The position numbers were made by a program, and so were the translations under genes. DNA of 64,000 nt from Haemonchus contortus (taxonomy: Eukaryota; Nematoda; Chromadorea; Rhabditida; Trichostrongylidae), in NCBI GenBank assembly GCA_000469685.2, contig LS997562.1, positions 19,869,920 through 19,933,919 on the forward strand. The letters are read 5' to 3'. Of this stretch, positions 12,341 through 24,000 are shown piece after piece. The notes beneath the pieces were generated by a model, which was not told the origin of the DNA, made no database searches, and worked only from the letters and a program-made list of their open reading frames with translations. Numbering within the stretch: position 1 is the stretch's first letter; every line of letters begins with the position of its first letter.

Positions 12341-12362
12341 AAAAAAAATAAAAAAATAAAAA
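12341..12362 (+). other. Remnant poly(A) tail of the L18a retrocopy
   Basis: A-rich run interrupted by two T, starting 13 nt after the AATAAA signal and ending at GTTCC. This is the usual spacing of a cleavage site and marks the 3' edge of the insertion. Confidence 0.9.
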
Positions 12363-12673
12363 GTTCCAATCCACTCTTCGCTGGGCTCGTAGCATAGCCA
12401 AAGATCCATCGCGTTTTGAGCGGCATGCCACGATTGTCTGGTTAACCGCGAAGTGTGGAAGTTGAAATAAGCAATAGGCCTACCTCGACAAGCGGTTCTT
12501 ATCACTCCATCTCCCACCTCCTCTCAAGCACTGCTTTCAATTCATCCAGTTTGCGATAAGCAGCAGAGGACACTTGCTGCTATAAATTCCACTTTTCCCA
12601 CTCACATACAGAATAGACCGCAGCTGCAGAAGGGAACCATTGATTTCGATCCATGGCTGCCGCCCGGAGGACG

Positions 12674-12919
12674 GTCAAGTCGTGCGTCCGAGGGTGCGCG
12701 CGGCTAATTTGCGCGGCGAAACCCATACCTATTCTAACGACTTTAGCGCCTATTATTTGGGCCCAAATTCGAAGTACAGTAGAATAGTAGGATCAGCTAA
12801 CCTTACTAATCTACCTTACTTCAGATTTGGGCCTCAATGATAGGCGCCGGAGTCGTCCAAATTCGCCACGAACTTCGCCGCGCAATTTGCCGCGCGCACC
12901 CTCGGACGCACGACTTGAC
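12674..12919. mobile_element. Palindromic TIR element (MITE)
   Basis: Terminal inverted repeats of about 45 bp begin GTCAAGTCGTGCGTCCGAGG at 12674 and are mirrored at the right end (12919). The similarity continues inward (GCGCCTAT...GGGCCCAAAT against its complement), so almost the whole 246 bp folds back. No ORF of note. I could not see a convincing target duplication, so the exact ends may be off by a few bases. Confidence 0.75.
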
Positions 12920-13339
12920 ACACACCCATGCCTACCATCATAATGGGAGAAATAAGAGAAACATAAGTACCAAAATGACCAGCTATGCACGTTTACAGAA
13001 GGATTGCGTTGTCTAGGATCAAAAAATTTGAAGTTATCATTATTTTGAACGTTTGACATGGGGATTGTTGACCTATGAAGTGAATTCTTAATCTTGAAGG
13101 GGCTTCATTGCCATAGTAAAGAGATTTGCTCTAATTCATGGTGAAGCCGTGGCAACTGCAAGTCTTATCTGGTCCATCTCAACAGAGTGATACTGAACCG
13201 ATGCTGAGTGTGCGAGTTATGTGTTTCGTTGCGCGCGTCCGTCGAAACTAGGTCACGCCGCAGACGTCGCACGCGGCGGGTCAGCCCGCGATACTTGCCG
13301 GTTGTCAGTGGGGCATACAATTTGCGCATAGTCCACGGC

Positions 13340-13721
13340 GGGTCCGGGAACATCTCCCCGAAGACGGCGTCGCGCACGCCGCGCCGCCGATCGCAGGGTT
13401 GCGATGGAAGATTGGAGCGCGCAATTTGCGAGATAGGGAGTCCTTTAATTATTTGAATTGGCTAGCCGCTCCCTTCAGTTCCAATGCGGTATTGATCGTC
13501 GCTACTATAGGAAGAGTCATCCTAATTAAACAGGTCTAATATACATAAAAACAAGAAAAAAAGGTAAAAAAACAATCAAAACCAATAAAAAAGAAAGGCA
13601 ACCAACGAAAAATATCGCGTCATATCAATTGGCGGGGGGCGGGGTGAGTACGGTAATTGCAGTGACATTTGCTGCATGCCGCAAGGGAGAATGCCGCAAT
13701 CGGGGAGAAGTTCCGTTACCC
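13340..13721. mobile_element. MULE-like MITE, copy A, with perfect 9-bp target duplication
   Basis: A 382-bp element flanked by the exact direct repeat GTCCACGGC (13331-13339 and 13722-13730). Its ends are imperfect inverted repeats (GGGTCCGGGAACATCTCCCCG against GGGTAACGGAACTTCTCCCCG, shown here only as termini). It aligns along its whole length with 16579-16966. A 9-bp duplication with long degenerate TIRs fits Mutator-like elements. There is no transposase, so it is non-autonomous. Confidence 0.88.
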
Positions 13722-14173
13722 GTCCACGGCAGTCCGTTCAAAGAGAAGATAACACAGACAAATGCAAAACATTTGCTCCACTGACACTTTGTGGTACTGT
13801 AATGCCATCTCGAGACCTCATGTGGTGTGCCGCGCGGGAAGTGGGCGGGGTGACCTACTTTCGATGAACGCGCGCAACGCACGTTCTCTGTGCGCGAGAG
13901 CTCTAACGGGGTCACGCGTGAATCGCGCGCCCCCGGGCAAAGACCCACCGCACTTTTGAATACCTCGTCTTCACGGTTGCCTCGTTCTCGACTGTCCTCG
14001 CGCGTGCCAAAGGACATGGAACTGTTTCGAAGCAAACAAGAGACTCGTGTTGTTCTTCTGTGGTTGCCTCCTGTTTGGACTTCAACCATTTTTTTCGTGG
14101 CATTTGTTCGGTTTCCATGTTTTTGCCTAGTCCTATGCATAAACGTTTATATAAATGAACGCATATTACCGCT

Positions 14174-14470
14174 GGGGCGGAGGTGGTGTAGTGGCAAGTT
14201 GCGCACTATATCACACGCAAGGTCAGGGGTTCGAATCCCGGATCGATGCTCGCCTAGGCCAACCAAGCCTTCCATCCCTCCGGGGTCGGTGAATTGGTAC
14301 CAGACTCGTCTGGGAGGATAAAAGCACTGACTTGTACATCGGCTGGCCACCGCAAGTCATTGTATAGGCCACATACGCACTCATTACGCCACTACGATTC
14401 TGAATGGAAGTCGAGTGCGGGGGCGCATCCCTCAGACGGGATTGATTAACGCCAAAAACTTTATCCTTTC
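14174..14470 (+). mobile_element. tRNA-derived SINE, full length, with 9-bp target duplication
   Basis: 297 bp flanked by the direct repeat ATTACCGCT (14165-14173 and 14471-14479). The 5' end is tRNA-like: an A box TGGTGTAGTGG at 14184-14194 and a perfect B box GGTTCGAATCC at 14228-14238, the internal RNA polymerase III promoter. The body continues with a non-tRNA region shared base-for-base over most of its length with 26724-27024 on the other strand. It presumably depends on a LINE such as the RTE at 40447 for mobility; that dependence is inferred. Confidence 0.92.
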
Positions 14471-15422
14471 ATTACCGCTATTTTTAGGTGCAGGGCTTCC
14501 ATCTATGTCATAGCTTTTTGTTTCTGACCCGTAAGAAACACTGTTCTGCCACATGTGGCCTAGTCCTATGTCGTCGCGAATTATACACCGGCCTGATTTT
14601 GCTAGGCAGCCGTGGAGACACATCCCCACTTACACCCTACGATGCTGCTTGATCAACCAACATAGTACACATAATCACTACTATGTTATCGTCAACATGT
14701 TGTCGTGGCGGAAGCTCGGATGGCAATCCTTTTTCCCAAGATAAAGCTCGGATTAAAAGTACAACATGGTGAATTTGCAACGCACATGTATGCAATAACT
14801 GAAAAACTACGATATTAACATTGTATGCTTTTTTATGCCCAAATCTGTCAACTGTTTCGCACGCAGATATTTTCCCATTGTCATTAATCCCTCTGGTGAA
14901 GCCGTAGTAAGTGTTCACACCCACAGAAGACATATCAAAGCTGGCCCGGAACTGCTTAGTTCAGTACTACTATCTCATAAGTAGTTAGTACAATACCGTG
15001 ATTGAATCCACCACCTAGTGGATCGAACACCTAGACCTACTAGGGTGATGACACCCTAATGGATCTAGGTGTTAGCACTCTGACACCCCAGAGGGTCTAA
15101 AAGATAGGAAGCTGCTCCAAATGACTTTTGTGGGCAAAAGACCAAGCATGACACCATTATCAGTTGAAGTCATTATCACCAATTCCAATGATACTCCAAC
15201 AGCTCTTCCACAGATACGATTTATCATAAGAGCAGCATGAAATCGAAATTTAAGCAGTGACATATAGCACAGGTTAATGAATGGTAAGTACGGGCTCAAG
15301 CATATAATAAAAAAAATCAATCGATCGAACATGACAACATCAATCAATAAATAGAAAAAGGGCAACGACGAAGTACTGTATCCTCGTCTAGAGATGCGCG
15401 TTTTATGTGAACGGGAGGAAAA

Positions 15423-15488
15423 TGTCGAAAAGCAATACAAAGACACCATCTGACGACGACCAACAACCATAAGCCGCCATAGTGACAT
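15423..15488 (-). CDS. Possible orphan first exon, weak
   Basis: A minus-strand ATG at 15488 opens a frame starting MSLWRLMVVGRRQMVSLY, followed by Arg/Ser-rich residues and RRGYSTS, which resembles a mitochondrial targeting sequence. The frame stays open to 15072. The downstream part (around 15240-15100, with ICGRAVGVSLELVIMTSTD) also looks coding but has no clear acceptor. I could not connect it to any family or neighbouring exon, so it may be chance or a relic. Confidence 0.15.
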
Positions 15489-15935
15489 CTCTGTACTGGA
15501 AACGCAGCAGCACAACAAACAACTAGCGTTACTCATCCATGTTTACTGTTAACATTGCTAGAGAACTGCTAATGATCTCTTTTGCATGCCCGCATATCCT
15601 GAGGGCCAACGGCCTAAAACTGATATTGACTATTCGAGTTAGTAAATTACGGCCGTTTTTTAGAAATTAGACCTTAATAACGTTTACATTTGAAAAGGAA
15701 ATCACAGTTAATGGTACCAATAGAGAGGAAATCGGGAAATAGAACACAAGCCGACAGATCGATAATCGATCGTTGGAGGCAACAAAGGAAGCGTTTATAC
15801 CCAAAAGTGCTGACTACAGTCTACCTCACCTTATTCTTGAAACTTGATGAAAAAACGTCATTTTTCTTCATATTACAAGCGAGAACCGCTGTTTTCATGA
15901 AGTAGACTGCATCGGAAAATTAGATTAGGCAAAAT

Positions 15936-16145
15936 GTGGTCAATTTACGTTACATACATTACTCCAAATTACTGCGCAACCCAAAAAAGCTGAGTGAACG
16001 GGATAAAAACTATAGAACTCTGAAGCAACTTGAAGAATGTTACAATAGGATGTGTTATATGAGCGAAATGAACAACAGGACAACTACGGATCATATTAAT
16101 CGAAAGGCTGCAGCACTTGAAGCCGTTTCTTCAAACTTTCATTGA
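15936..16145 (+). CDS. Unrecognised coding-like ORF
   Basis: A 69-codon plus-strand frame, hydrophilic and helical (KLSERDKNYRTLKQLEECYN, then DHINRKAAALEAVSSNF). A basic frame at 15690-15800 (RSIIDRWRQQRKRLYPK) precedes it. The two could be exons of one small gene or debris of a mobile element. No domain recognised. Confidence 0.2.
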   Translation: MVNLRYIHYSKLLRNPKKLSERDKNYRTLKQLEECYNRMCYMSEMNNRTTTDHINRKAAALEAVSSNFH

Positions 16146-16429
16146 GACAGCTTTACTCAGTGTGAAATTGATTTTCCTGAAAAAATTACGATAAGCAGAT
16201 TCATTTACCTTATAAAGATGTAGATTGCTCTAAAATTCCTCAACAAATCTGAAACACATCCCATTCTAATCCTCAGTTGATCCTGTACCTCAACATCGAA
16301 GCTCCAACTGAGAATTTCGAAGTTTTCTGACATTCATCAGCATTACAATTGAAGGGAACGTTCGAAAAAAATTCAGCGCAGTCTTAAACGTTTGTTTCAA
16401 TCACCATCGTTTTCAAAAAGGTGGCTCGC

Positions 16430-16510
16430 ATCTCACTTCAATTGGAATCATAGGGCGTGTTGAATGCTGTATGGGGCCTATACAATGACTGCACAGGCCA
16501 GCTGATGAGC
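16430..16510 (-). mobile_element. SINE fragment (same family as 14174-14470)
   Basis: Matches the internal part of the SINE body in reverse orientation, including GGCCTATACAATGACT and the GGCCAGC that follows. Both SINE ends are missing. Confidence 0.65.
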
Positions 16511-16578
16511 AATTGCATATTTTCATCTCCCTCACGAAACTGCTTCCATTTTCTCGCATGAGGTACCTATTGAATGAA

Positions 16579-16966
16579 GGGACCGGGAACTTCTCCCCTA
16601 ACACGGCGTCGCACACGCCGCACCCGCCGCCTGTCGCAGGATTGCAATGGAAGATTGGAGCGCGCAATTTGTGAGGTAGGGAGTCCTTTAAATATTTGAA
16701 TTGGCTGACCGCTTTCTTCAATTTCAATGCAGTATTGATCGCTGCTTGCATAGGAGGAGTCATTTTAATTAATCAAGTGTAATAAACATGGAAACTAAAA
16801 AAAAACAGAAGAAAAAACGATAAAATCGAATGAAAAAGCAAGCCAGTCAAGGAAAAAAATCGCGTCCTATCGATTGGCGGGAGGCGGGGTGAGTACAATA
16901 ATTGCAGGTGCATTTGCCGCATGCCGCAAGGGAGAATGCCGCGATAGGGGAGAAGTTCCGTTACCC
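16579..16966. mobile_element. MULE-like MITE, copy B
   Basis: 388 bp, collinear with copy A at 13340-13721, including GGAAGATTGGAGCGCGCAAT, the A-rich middle and the GCATGCCGCAAGGGAGAATG end. Flanked by TTGAATGAA (16570-16578) and TTAAATGAA (16967-16975), a 9-bp target duplication with one mismatch. The left terminus is GGGACCGGGAACTTCTCCCC. Confidence 0.85.
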
Positions 16967-17142
16967 TTAAATGAATAGGGATGAAAGGTCCTCTTGCGGG
17001 CACCGATGGGATTCCATCCTAGAACCATGTGTATTATAGTGCGCAAATTGGCACTACCCCAATTACGTTGGACTTTTTTTCACCTTAGCGATCCGGCAAA
17101 TATCTGTCCAAAATCCGTCAACAGCATTTCAGCTATTACATA

Positions 17143-17215
17143 CATTAAGATTAAGAGATTAAGATTAAGAGATTAAGAGCTAATACATAATACATGGAGA
17201 TTAAGAGCTAATACA
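17143..17215. repeat. ATTAAGAG-type tandem repeat
   Basis: Short imperfect tandem units of GATTAAGA/GAGATTAAGAGCTAATACAT. Confidence 0.75.
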
Positions 17216-17754
17216 TTAAGAACAATAGAACAGGACAAACTGACGATCGCGTGATCCAGAGGCCTTTTCACATTGTCTATTGGGCCGAAGCAATTACAGA
17301 ATGGATTTCGGAACGTTGATAAAAACCAGGATCAATGAAAGCAGTGGTTGCATTAAAGGAGAATTGGGCACTGAAATATAAGCTACTTATTGGCAACGGG
17401 AACGAAAAGACATTCTCATCACGGGTCGAAGCAGTCCATTCAAACCACTTCGCTAGATGAAACTAATGTTTACAGACGATCCATTAATTTCTCAATCACT
17501 GGAACATATGGTCGTGGAACTCTTCCCTTTATATTCTAGGGACGCCGCTTAACTCACTCCAGCTTAGACTATTTCGGAATTCAATCCACAGTAACCCTCA
17601 ACAGGAAATAATAGCAGATCAGCGTGCAGTTGAAGCTAAGATACGTCATTGGATGAAAACAGGAATAAAACGGGAGCTTATCACCGCTACTGCAGGCCTG
17701 CCTGATACATCATCTTTACATTAAATCCGCGTAACAGTTTTACGAGATAGGTCC

Positions 17755-18006
17755 TTGAATAAATCGCAAGTTTCACAAAACAAAATATATAACGTTGAAT
17801 ATGGGTGTCTGAATCAGATTATCAACCTAAATGATCGGCATATAAGGGCCGCTGAACCCTTCTGTGGGCGCAATTTTGAAAAGTATCGAAAAGAAGAAAA
17901 GGCAAAGAATAGGTCTTCTGCTATGTGCTCGAAACAACCAATGAAATCACAAAAGCAATTATCCGACCTGTTGAACCGGGATGCCATGTCCAGTACCATT
18001 ACATAA
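17755..18006 (+). CDS. Unrecognised ORF overlapping the CRTC 3' end, weak
   Basis: A plus-strand frame of 83 codons, hydrophilic (CGRNFEKYRKEEKAKNRSS). It overlaps the last codons of CRTC on the other strand, so part of its openness may be a shadow. No family recognised. Confidence 0.12.
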   Translation: MNKSQVSQNKIYNVEYGCLNQIINLNDRHIRAAEPFCGRNFEKYRKEEKAKNRSSAMCSKQPMKSQKQLSDLLNRDAMSSTIT

Positions 18007-21000
18007 CATTTCCATATCGTTCGCGTCTAGGGTGATATGTTGTAGGTCGTTGAAGCATTCTAGATGAGGGCCATTCGTGCCTTCAGGATTCGTCAACACC
18101 AATCGTGGAATGTCTAATGACTCGGGAGAATTCGAAAACGTCCTGAAACTTGGCAAAATTTCGATAAAAAAAATCAACAACAGAAATCCAGAAAATGAGT
18201 GCAGGCGTCTTTGCAAAGCTCCAAAACCCTGGTCCCTTGTCGCCAGTCAACTGAGTTTTCTCAATGTTCAAAGCTCAGCCAAATTCATTATTTTCTACTT
18301 GTTTCATTTCGCCTACTTTGACCTTTTATTGGTTCCGCCATATCGCTTTAACCTAGGCTCCATCCAATTTCTTTTTCCAGAACAATATGATTACTGGAAA
18401 AATACAATAAAAAGTTGATATAAAAATTAGTATGACATTATAGGACTTCATATAGCAACAAAGAAATGGAGCAATGTGCATGATGAAGAGATTTGTCCTC
18501 CATGTCCTCCAGAAGAGAACTTCAAAACAAGAAGTAGACTTCAATCTCTCCTACCTTGTGCCATGCCACTGAAGTTGTTGAGACGGATCAAGATTATTCG
18601 CTGGAGAGGTGGGAGCCGACTGACTTTCGGGTGTTCGGGTTGATGGTGCAAGCCGTGGCGCACCCACAAGTGCTCCACCAGTACTGTGCCGTTGACCAAC
18701 AGTTTGATGATAGTACGGTGGAGGTTGTTGATGTGGTGTCATGCCGTGATGCTGAAGATTCGGCAAACTGCCAGCCTGAAAACGAAGTGCGCATCTTTTC
18801 TAGAAAAAGGTTTAGAGGCTTTTGTAACTATCATTCGTCTTAAGTTTGACTCAAGGCAAATAAAACATCGAAATGCTTTCTATTCTAGCATGTGACGGAT
18901 ATTTATAGTTATTGAAATAAGCATTAAGCATAGGGGTTTTAGCTAGAAAAAAGCGTTCAAAGGTACGGTTCACGATAAAAATGGTTACTGAGTTCCTCCA
19001 TTAGGAATACTCGGTGGCCCCCATGGGTGGTAGAAGGGCCCCTCTTGCTCCCATAATCTCGACGGTCAGGCCATAGTGGAAGCCCTGTTGTTGTTTTGAT
19101 TCACTTCCCCGCCTCTCGATCGATGTCACGTTAGACGAGATTGAGGCGATACAGACCGCAATTATTCGTTTTAGGACCCACACACAATCAGCTGATCGCC
19201 GAGTAATGAGACTATGTTTTTCTCCCGTTCTTTTTTCCTCCGTTATTCTTTTTGCTGCCGTGATCCCTTTTTTAGTTTCCTACCCCAAAAGGTTGAAAAA
19301 GTAAGCCATTTTTGCTGTAACTACGTTTTTTTGTTTATTTATGCTTGTGAGCGGATGAATTTTTGCTCACCGTAGTCGGTTATTTGCACCAGGACCCACA
19401 CGTACGCAGTAAGAAACATTGTATAGCTCGTCCGAACAACTTCACTCTTCTTCATTTTTGTGGTCCCATTCTCGTCCAGCCCCCTTTTTAACGATTTTTC
19501 AAAGCCTTTATTCACTTCACCGATATACGCCGTTCCTTCGCCTAGATCGCACTATTTTCCATATTATCTTCCATTTTTTGTCATAAATCTGGATAACCCG
19601 GAATTATCGTGAACTGTGCCTTCGAGAAGGAGAGTCTGAGGTCGACTAGAAGCACCACAAGGTAAAAACACAGTTCACGACAATTTTGGGGTATCTAGTT
19701 TCAGACGATTAATAGAGCTGATAGTCTAGAAGAGTATCAAAATGGCGGAGAAAACGCGAAAATCGAAGTTCCTAGAGAAATATAAGGCTACAAAAAAGGA
19801 GCGAAATTGAGCGCTGGTCAGAATATACGACAAAAGTTGCAAGTATTTAGTATTTGGACGAGTTGTCCAAATGGTGCGCCATCGCGCACAGCTGACTACA
19901 GCAAGCTGTAGTCAGCGGTGCGTACAGCGTCCATACAACGAGTGTGAATGATGTAAGCTCTGCAACATCGCGCGAACTCGTCCGCCTTTGGGTAGGTACG
20001 TCAATTTAGTAAGTTTTGGGAGCATTATTACGCCTCAGCTAGGCCGGTCTTCAACAAGACAGCGTCCCTTGTGCTGTACTTGGAAAACACACACGCTCAT
20101 CATAGGGAAACATCTAAGGAGCCATTTTAAACGATCACTCCGTTAGAAGACAGTTCAAGGAAAAGGAAAACGTATCGTAATTCTCTCTGTTGCTCAACTA
20201 CTAGTTTATATGGCTTTACAAATCACCCTGAACATATTAACGCCCTCGCATTCAGTCATTTACAGAAAGCAATGAAATCAGCGCGGAAGCTAGTGGGTGC
20301 AGCATCGAATACGATGCGTTCACATAGTTTATCGGTAAATAGTGTTAACCGCATTATTTTGATCAAGCAGGAAAAGTACTACCTACTATCAAAGGCAATA
20401 TGAGGCAAGTAGTTACGGTCAGTATCAAGGTTTGGCCTCATCAACATGATGAAAATGACGAAAAATTGATAAACATGGGTTTGAGCACCTGTTTCGAATC
20501 ACAGTTGCCCCCGAAGGGATTTGTAAACGGAGCTTATTATGGTCAAGATTGAAGAACACAAACACAAACCTCACTACAGGGATCATGCATCCCAGGTGGA
20601 CTTAACTCCATCATCGGCGTTGTTCGTTCATCAAGTATGAGACTTGAGCCCATTGGTGAACCCATTGGCGACTGCATGGGGCTGCCATTCGGATACCTAT
20701 TTATGTTGAAATTTCTAACATCGCCAACTTACAACACATTTTGGAAAAAAAGGCGTAAAGCTTTGGTGAATGAATTAATTCCCAAACCGATTGTGCACTG
20801 AGGGGTCTCAAAGAACTGACTATTTCTGCAATTATTCAAACATCACCAAGAGAATTTTGGCGCTCCGCAGAGAATGATTGGGAGGAATCGCGGTGAAAAT
20901 TTTCGTGAGCAGCGATTTCGTAGAGGGCGTATCGGCAATGGTGGGCTGGTCAACCAATATTAGGGGATTAGCAGTTACTTGAAAGGAATAGAAATGATGG

Positions 21001-24000
21001 CAACTCACCCATAACTCATGGGATAGTGCAGTGGTGATTGTAGGGGCGATTGCATATTCGCGTTTTGTACACCCTGCTGAGGGTTGCCGTGCTGTGGTCC
21101 GCCAACCATGGGCTGGTTTTGCGTAACCATAGCTGTAAATAATCAGTAAATACTGTCATAATCTCGAATTATTCCTCCACGAATTTTTTTTCAGAGACGA
21201 ATCCATTTAGGGAGATTGCTTACCTTTTTAGGACACTTATCAACTCTGTTACCTATTCTGTCTATATTTATTTGTTTATATTCGCACACTGCAGTGCCTA
21301 CTCAACTAACTTCTATGGAAATGCTTCCATTCATCGTACAGACGATATTAGATGTCGGCTCTTCTACCCTATTCCCCACCGCAGGCGACGGATTTCGCAC
21401 CAGTTACTGTGATTTTCCACCGGGGATTCTGATTCCTTTCTTCACAAGAGCGCCTATGCGAGATCGGGTAAATGGGTACAGAATACTCTTCCCACGGGAA
21501 TACTGGATAACTGATAAACCTGCAAGAACATACAAACTTGTTCTATCCCCCACATAAGAACAAAAACTTGTTCGTGAGCTTCAACTAATCACATAATTCA
21601 CGGCCAAAAATAATGCCGGGGTTAGATAAACCAAAAATCCATCCGTTATTTCCCTTTGAGGTCAAAACCAAGGGGCACATTTATAAAAGTGTGGACACCG
21701 ACAGAAGAAGGAACACCCTAGTACTCGTTACACAAACTTACTGCAGTATGTTACCCTCTGAAAGCGTCATCACCACCAGGTATGGCGCATACCTCTAATA
21801 TATTCTTCGCCATTTTCACAAAAACAATGGATAACTTACTTGGTTGAGATGGTACCATATTGTTTGGCATTGAGCATTGAGGTCCCAACGGCATCATTTG
21901 CCCTAAACCACTGGGGCCAGCCTGGAAGCATTCGATCGAATTCATGTCATTTTCACTAAGATATAGTAAGTAAATGTGGTACCAATACAAATTTCACAAA
22001 AATGATTGGTTGTGATCCAACAATCGGAGATTTGTAGAGCTCTTCACAGCTATCCAATGCTCAATGAAATTACCCTCCACACAAAAAGCGTCATACAGTT
22101 ATTCCCCGAGGTCTAATGCCGGATGAAAGCTCTTTTCTTCAGGGGCGACTTAATAAGGAATATCCAACGGATCGAGAAACCAAAAATCAGAACATCATTC
22201 GAAGGAGGCAGGATTAGGCCGAGGAGTTATGCGCGCATCATTTCAGTCACTTCCGCTAGCAGTAGAACCCGAGATGGTCTCTCCAAACCGAAACAGAAGC
22301 AGAAGCAAAATGCAGCGTTTACAAATAGTGACTGTTTCACCATGGGTACGTACAGAAAAACTGCATACGTATAAAACCAATTGCTCCTAATATTGATGAT
22401 CAAAATCAGAATCTCAAAACAACTTCAGCATCGGTTCACCTACGCACATACCCGATTTTTCCTTAACCAATGTAGCGCTTTCTCCTCACCCGAACGCCTT
22501 AATATACGATATAGCAACCGAATTCCTAGTGACTGGAACTACTCTAGTCACACCCCTAAAAGGGTACTGCCCATCTTCACCCCTAGGTTAACGAAGATCC
22601 CATAGTCGAATGAATGCGAAAAATTATCGCACAAGAAGATCTAATTTATCTCATTTCAAAAACAGGTAAAACGAAGTAAGGACTAATGAAAACAAAGAAC
22701 AAACGAGGAGAGCAAAAAAAAGCTAACCTGCATCTGATGGGGGAACATCATAGGGCCACCATTGCCAGCCATCATGTGCATAGACATTTGATTTATTGCT
22801 GGATCAGACCGAGCCCGATTGATTCTAAAAAACAAAACAATACTCAGATTCTAGAAATATGCTTTTCAAGCTGCCTTCTATTAGTTGATGCGAAAGTCTT
22901 GGGATACAAATTGACGTGAACCGCCACTCCTCTATAAGAACCTTTGCTACCCTCGGACCATCTCTACGTTCGAACAACCTTAGAGTTACTATGTCAGGAT
23001 CTAGGGAGGAAACATGAGAGCTGGGTCTTCTTTGACAACAACAAAGTTTTGCTGCATGCCTCTTGAAAAAAGAAGACCCACTCGCATGCTATTTCAGAAC
23101 TTTACTCAAGAAAACTTGAGTTATGCTCCTTTAGGACTCTAGGTAATGCTATAAAATTCTTTGCCTCAAGATGAGACTGTCATGGCTACTATCTACAGCA
23201 ACCAGGAATTCAAGTAACTCGAGTAGTCGAAGAAAATCTGCCAAGAAAGGTTTCTATCCAACCTATGTATACAACGCTCGGCCTCAAGTTGCAATGACTA
23301 CACCACCCAGGTTACACGGCCCGTCTCAACTGATTCTCTTTAGATACCTCAAGCAATCCCTGGTGAAAGAGAAGTTCGCCAATTTCGATAACCTCTAGAA
23401 TAGTGTGGCTACCATTTTTGACTGGTATCTCGTCCCGTTTTGAGAGAGAAGAATCTCTGGGAGACTGGCTCCCTACACGATGGAAGCCATGAATAAGAAG
23501 GCTATTAATAGTCCAGTAAATAAAGGTTTCGAAAAATTGTAAATTTATTTATAAGGTGCATACATGCATTCTACATTAACCTAACAGATCTTGAATCCAC
23601 TAGTTCCAACTTGGTAAACATCTTCTGCGAGCTATTTTGAAAGCTCATATTTCTGTAAAAGTTACCGACAACTGCATTGCAGCATATAAACGGGGGACAT
23701 TGGAATTGTTGAAATTTTAATGCTGATAATATCATATAAGGAATATTATTTTGTCACTTGGAAAACGTTCAAGAAAAAATTGAGCAGTAACATTTGTGAA
23801 AAAAGTATACTTTATAACTGTTTTAGCGAGAAGATGATGGTTTCCAGAAATACCCAATACGACTTTTTCGAGGAGAAATTTTGAAAAAAAAACCTTTCAA
23901 ACATGGAATTTGAGTTACCGCTCAGAAACAACTCGGTCGAAGAATGAAAATTTTCAAAAGCACAGACTATCCCTCAACGTTATCATTGTGATGACTATGT

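Larger units (their letters stand above)
11722..12362 (+). pseudogene. rpl-20: Processed retrocopy of ribosomal protein L18a (eL20), SL1-leader-bearing
   Basis: Intronless copy of a 60S ribosomal protein L18a mRNA (C. elegans rpl-20; human RPL18A). The frame starts at the ATG at 11752 ([19 protein letters not shown]) and ends at TAA 12295-12297. It carries the family hallmarks [34 protein letters not shown] and [16 protein letters not shown] over the full length of about 180 residues. A single TAG at 12043-12045 replaces the Tyr codon of the family motif NMYREYRD; no frameshift was seen. The copy begins with SL1, has an 8-nt 5' UTR, a polyadenylation signal AATAAA at 12322-12327 and an A-rich tail at 12341-12362. 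It is therefore a reverse-transcribed, trans-spliced, polyadenylated mRNA. No target-site duplication was evident. The near-intact frame implies a young insertion or a highly conserved parent. A truncated peptide of 97 residues is the most it could encode. Confidence 0.95.

Noticed and set aside
11743..12400. Target-site duplication around the L18a retrocopy
   Set aside because: I compared the bases before SL1 with those after the A tail and saw no convincing direct repeat, so none is claimed.
13625..14140. A 171-codon minus-strand ORF, the longest uninterrupted non-RT frame in the left half
   Set aside because: It crosses the boundary of the MULE-like MITE and its target duplication at 13721-13730, is GC-rich and Arg-rich, and shows no domain. 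Its openness comes from base composition.
14174..14245. tRNA gene
   Set aside because: A and B boxes are present, but the ends do not pair as an acceptor stem and the sequence continues as a repeated 297-bp unit with target duplication. It is a SINE head.
18990..19200. Extra CRTC exon with GPFYHPWGPPSIPNGG
   Set aside because: It looked Pro-rich like CRTC, but it has no acceptable splice acceptor, ends in TAA or in a GTAACC donor of the wrong phase, and cannot be joined to exon 6. Exon 5 at 20570-20696 fits both neighbours exactly.
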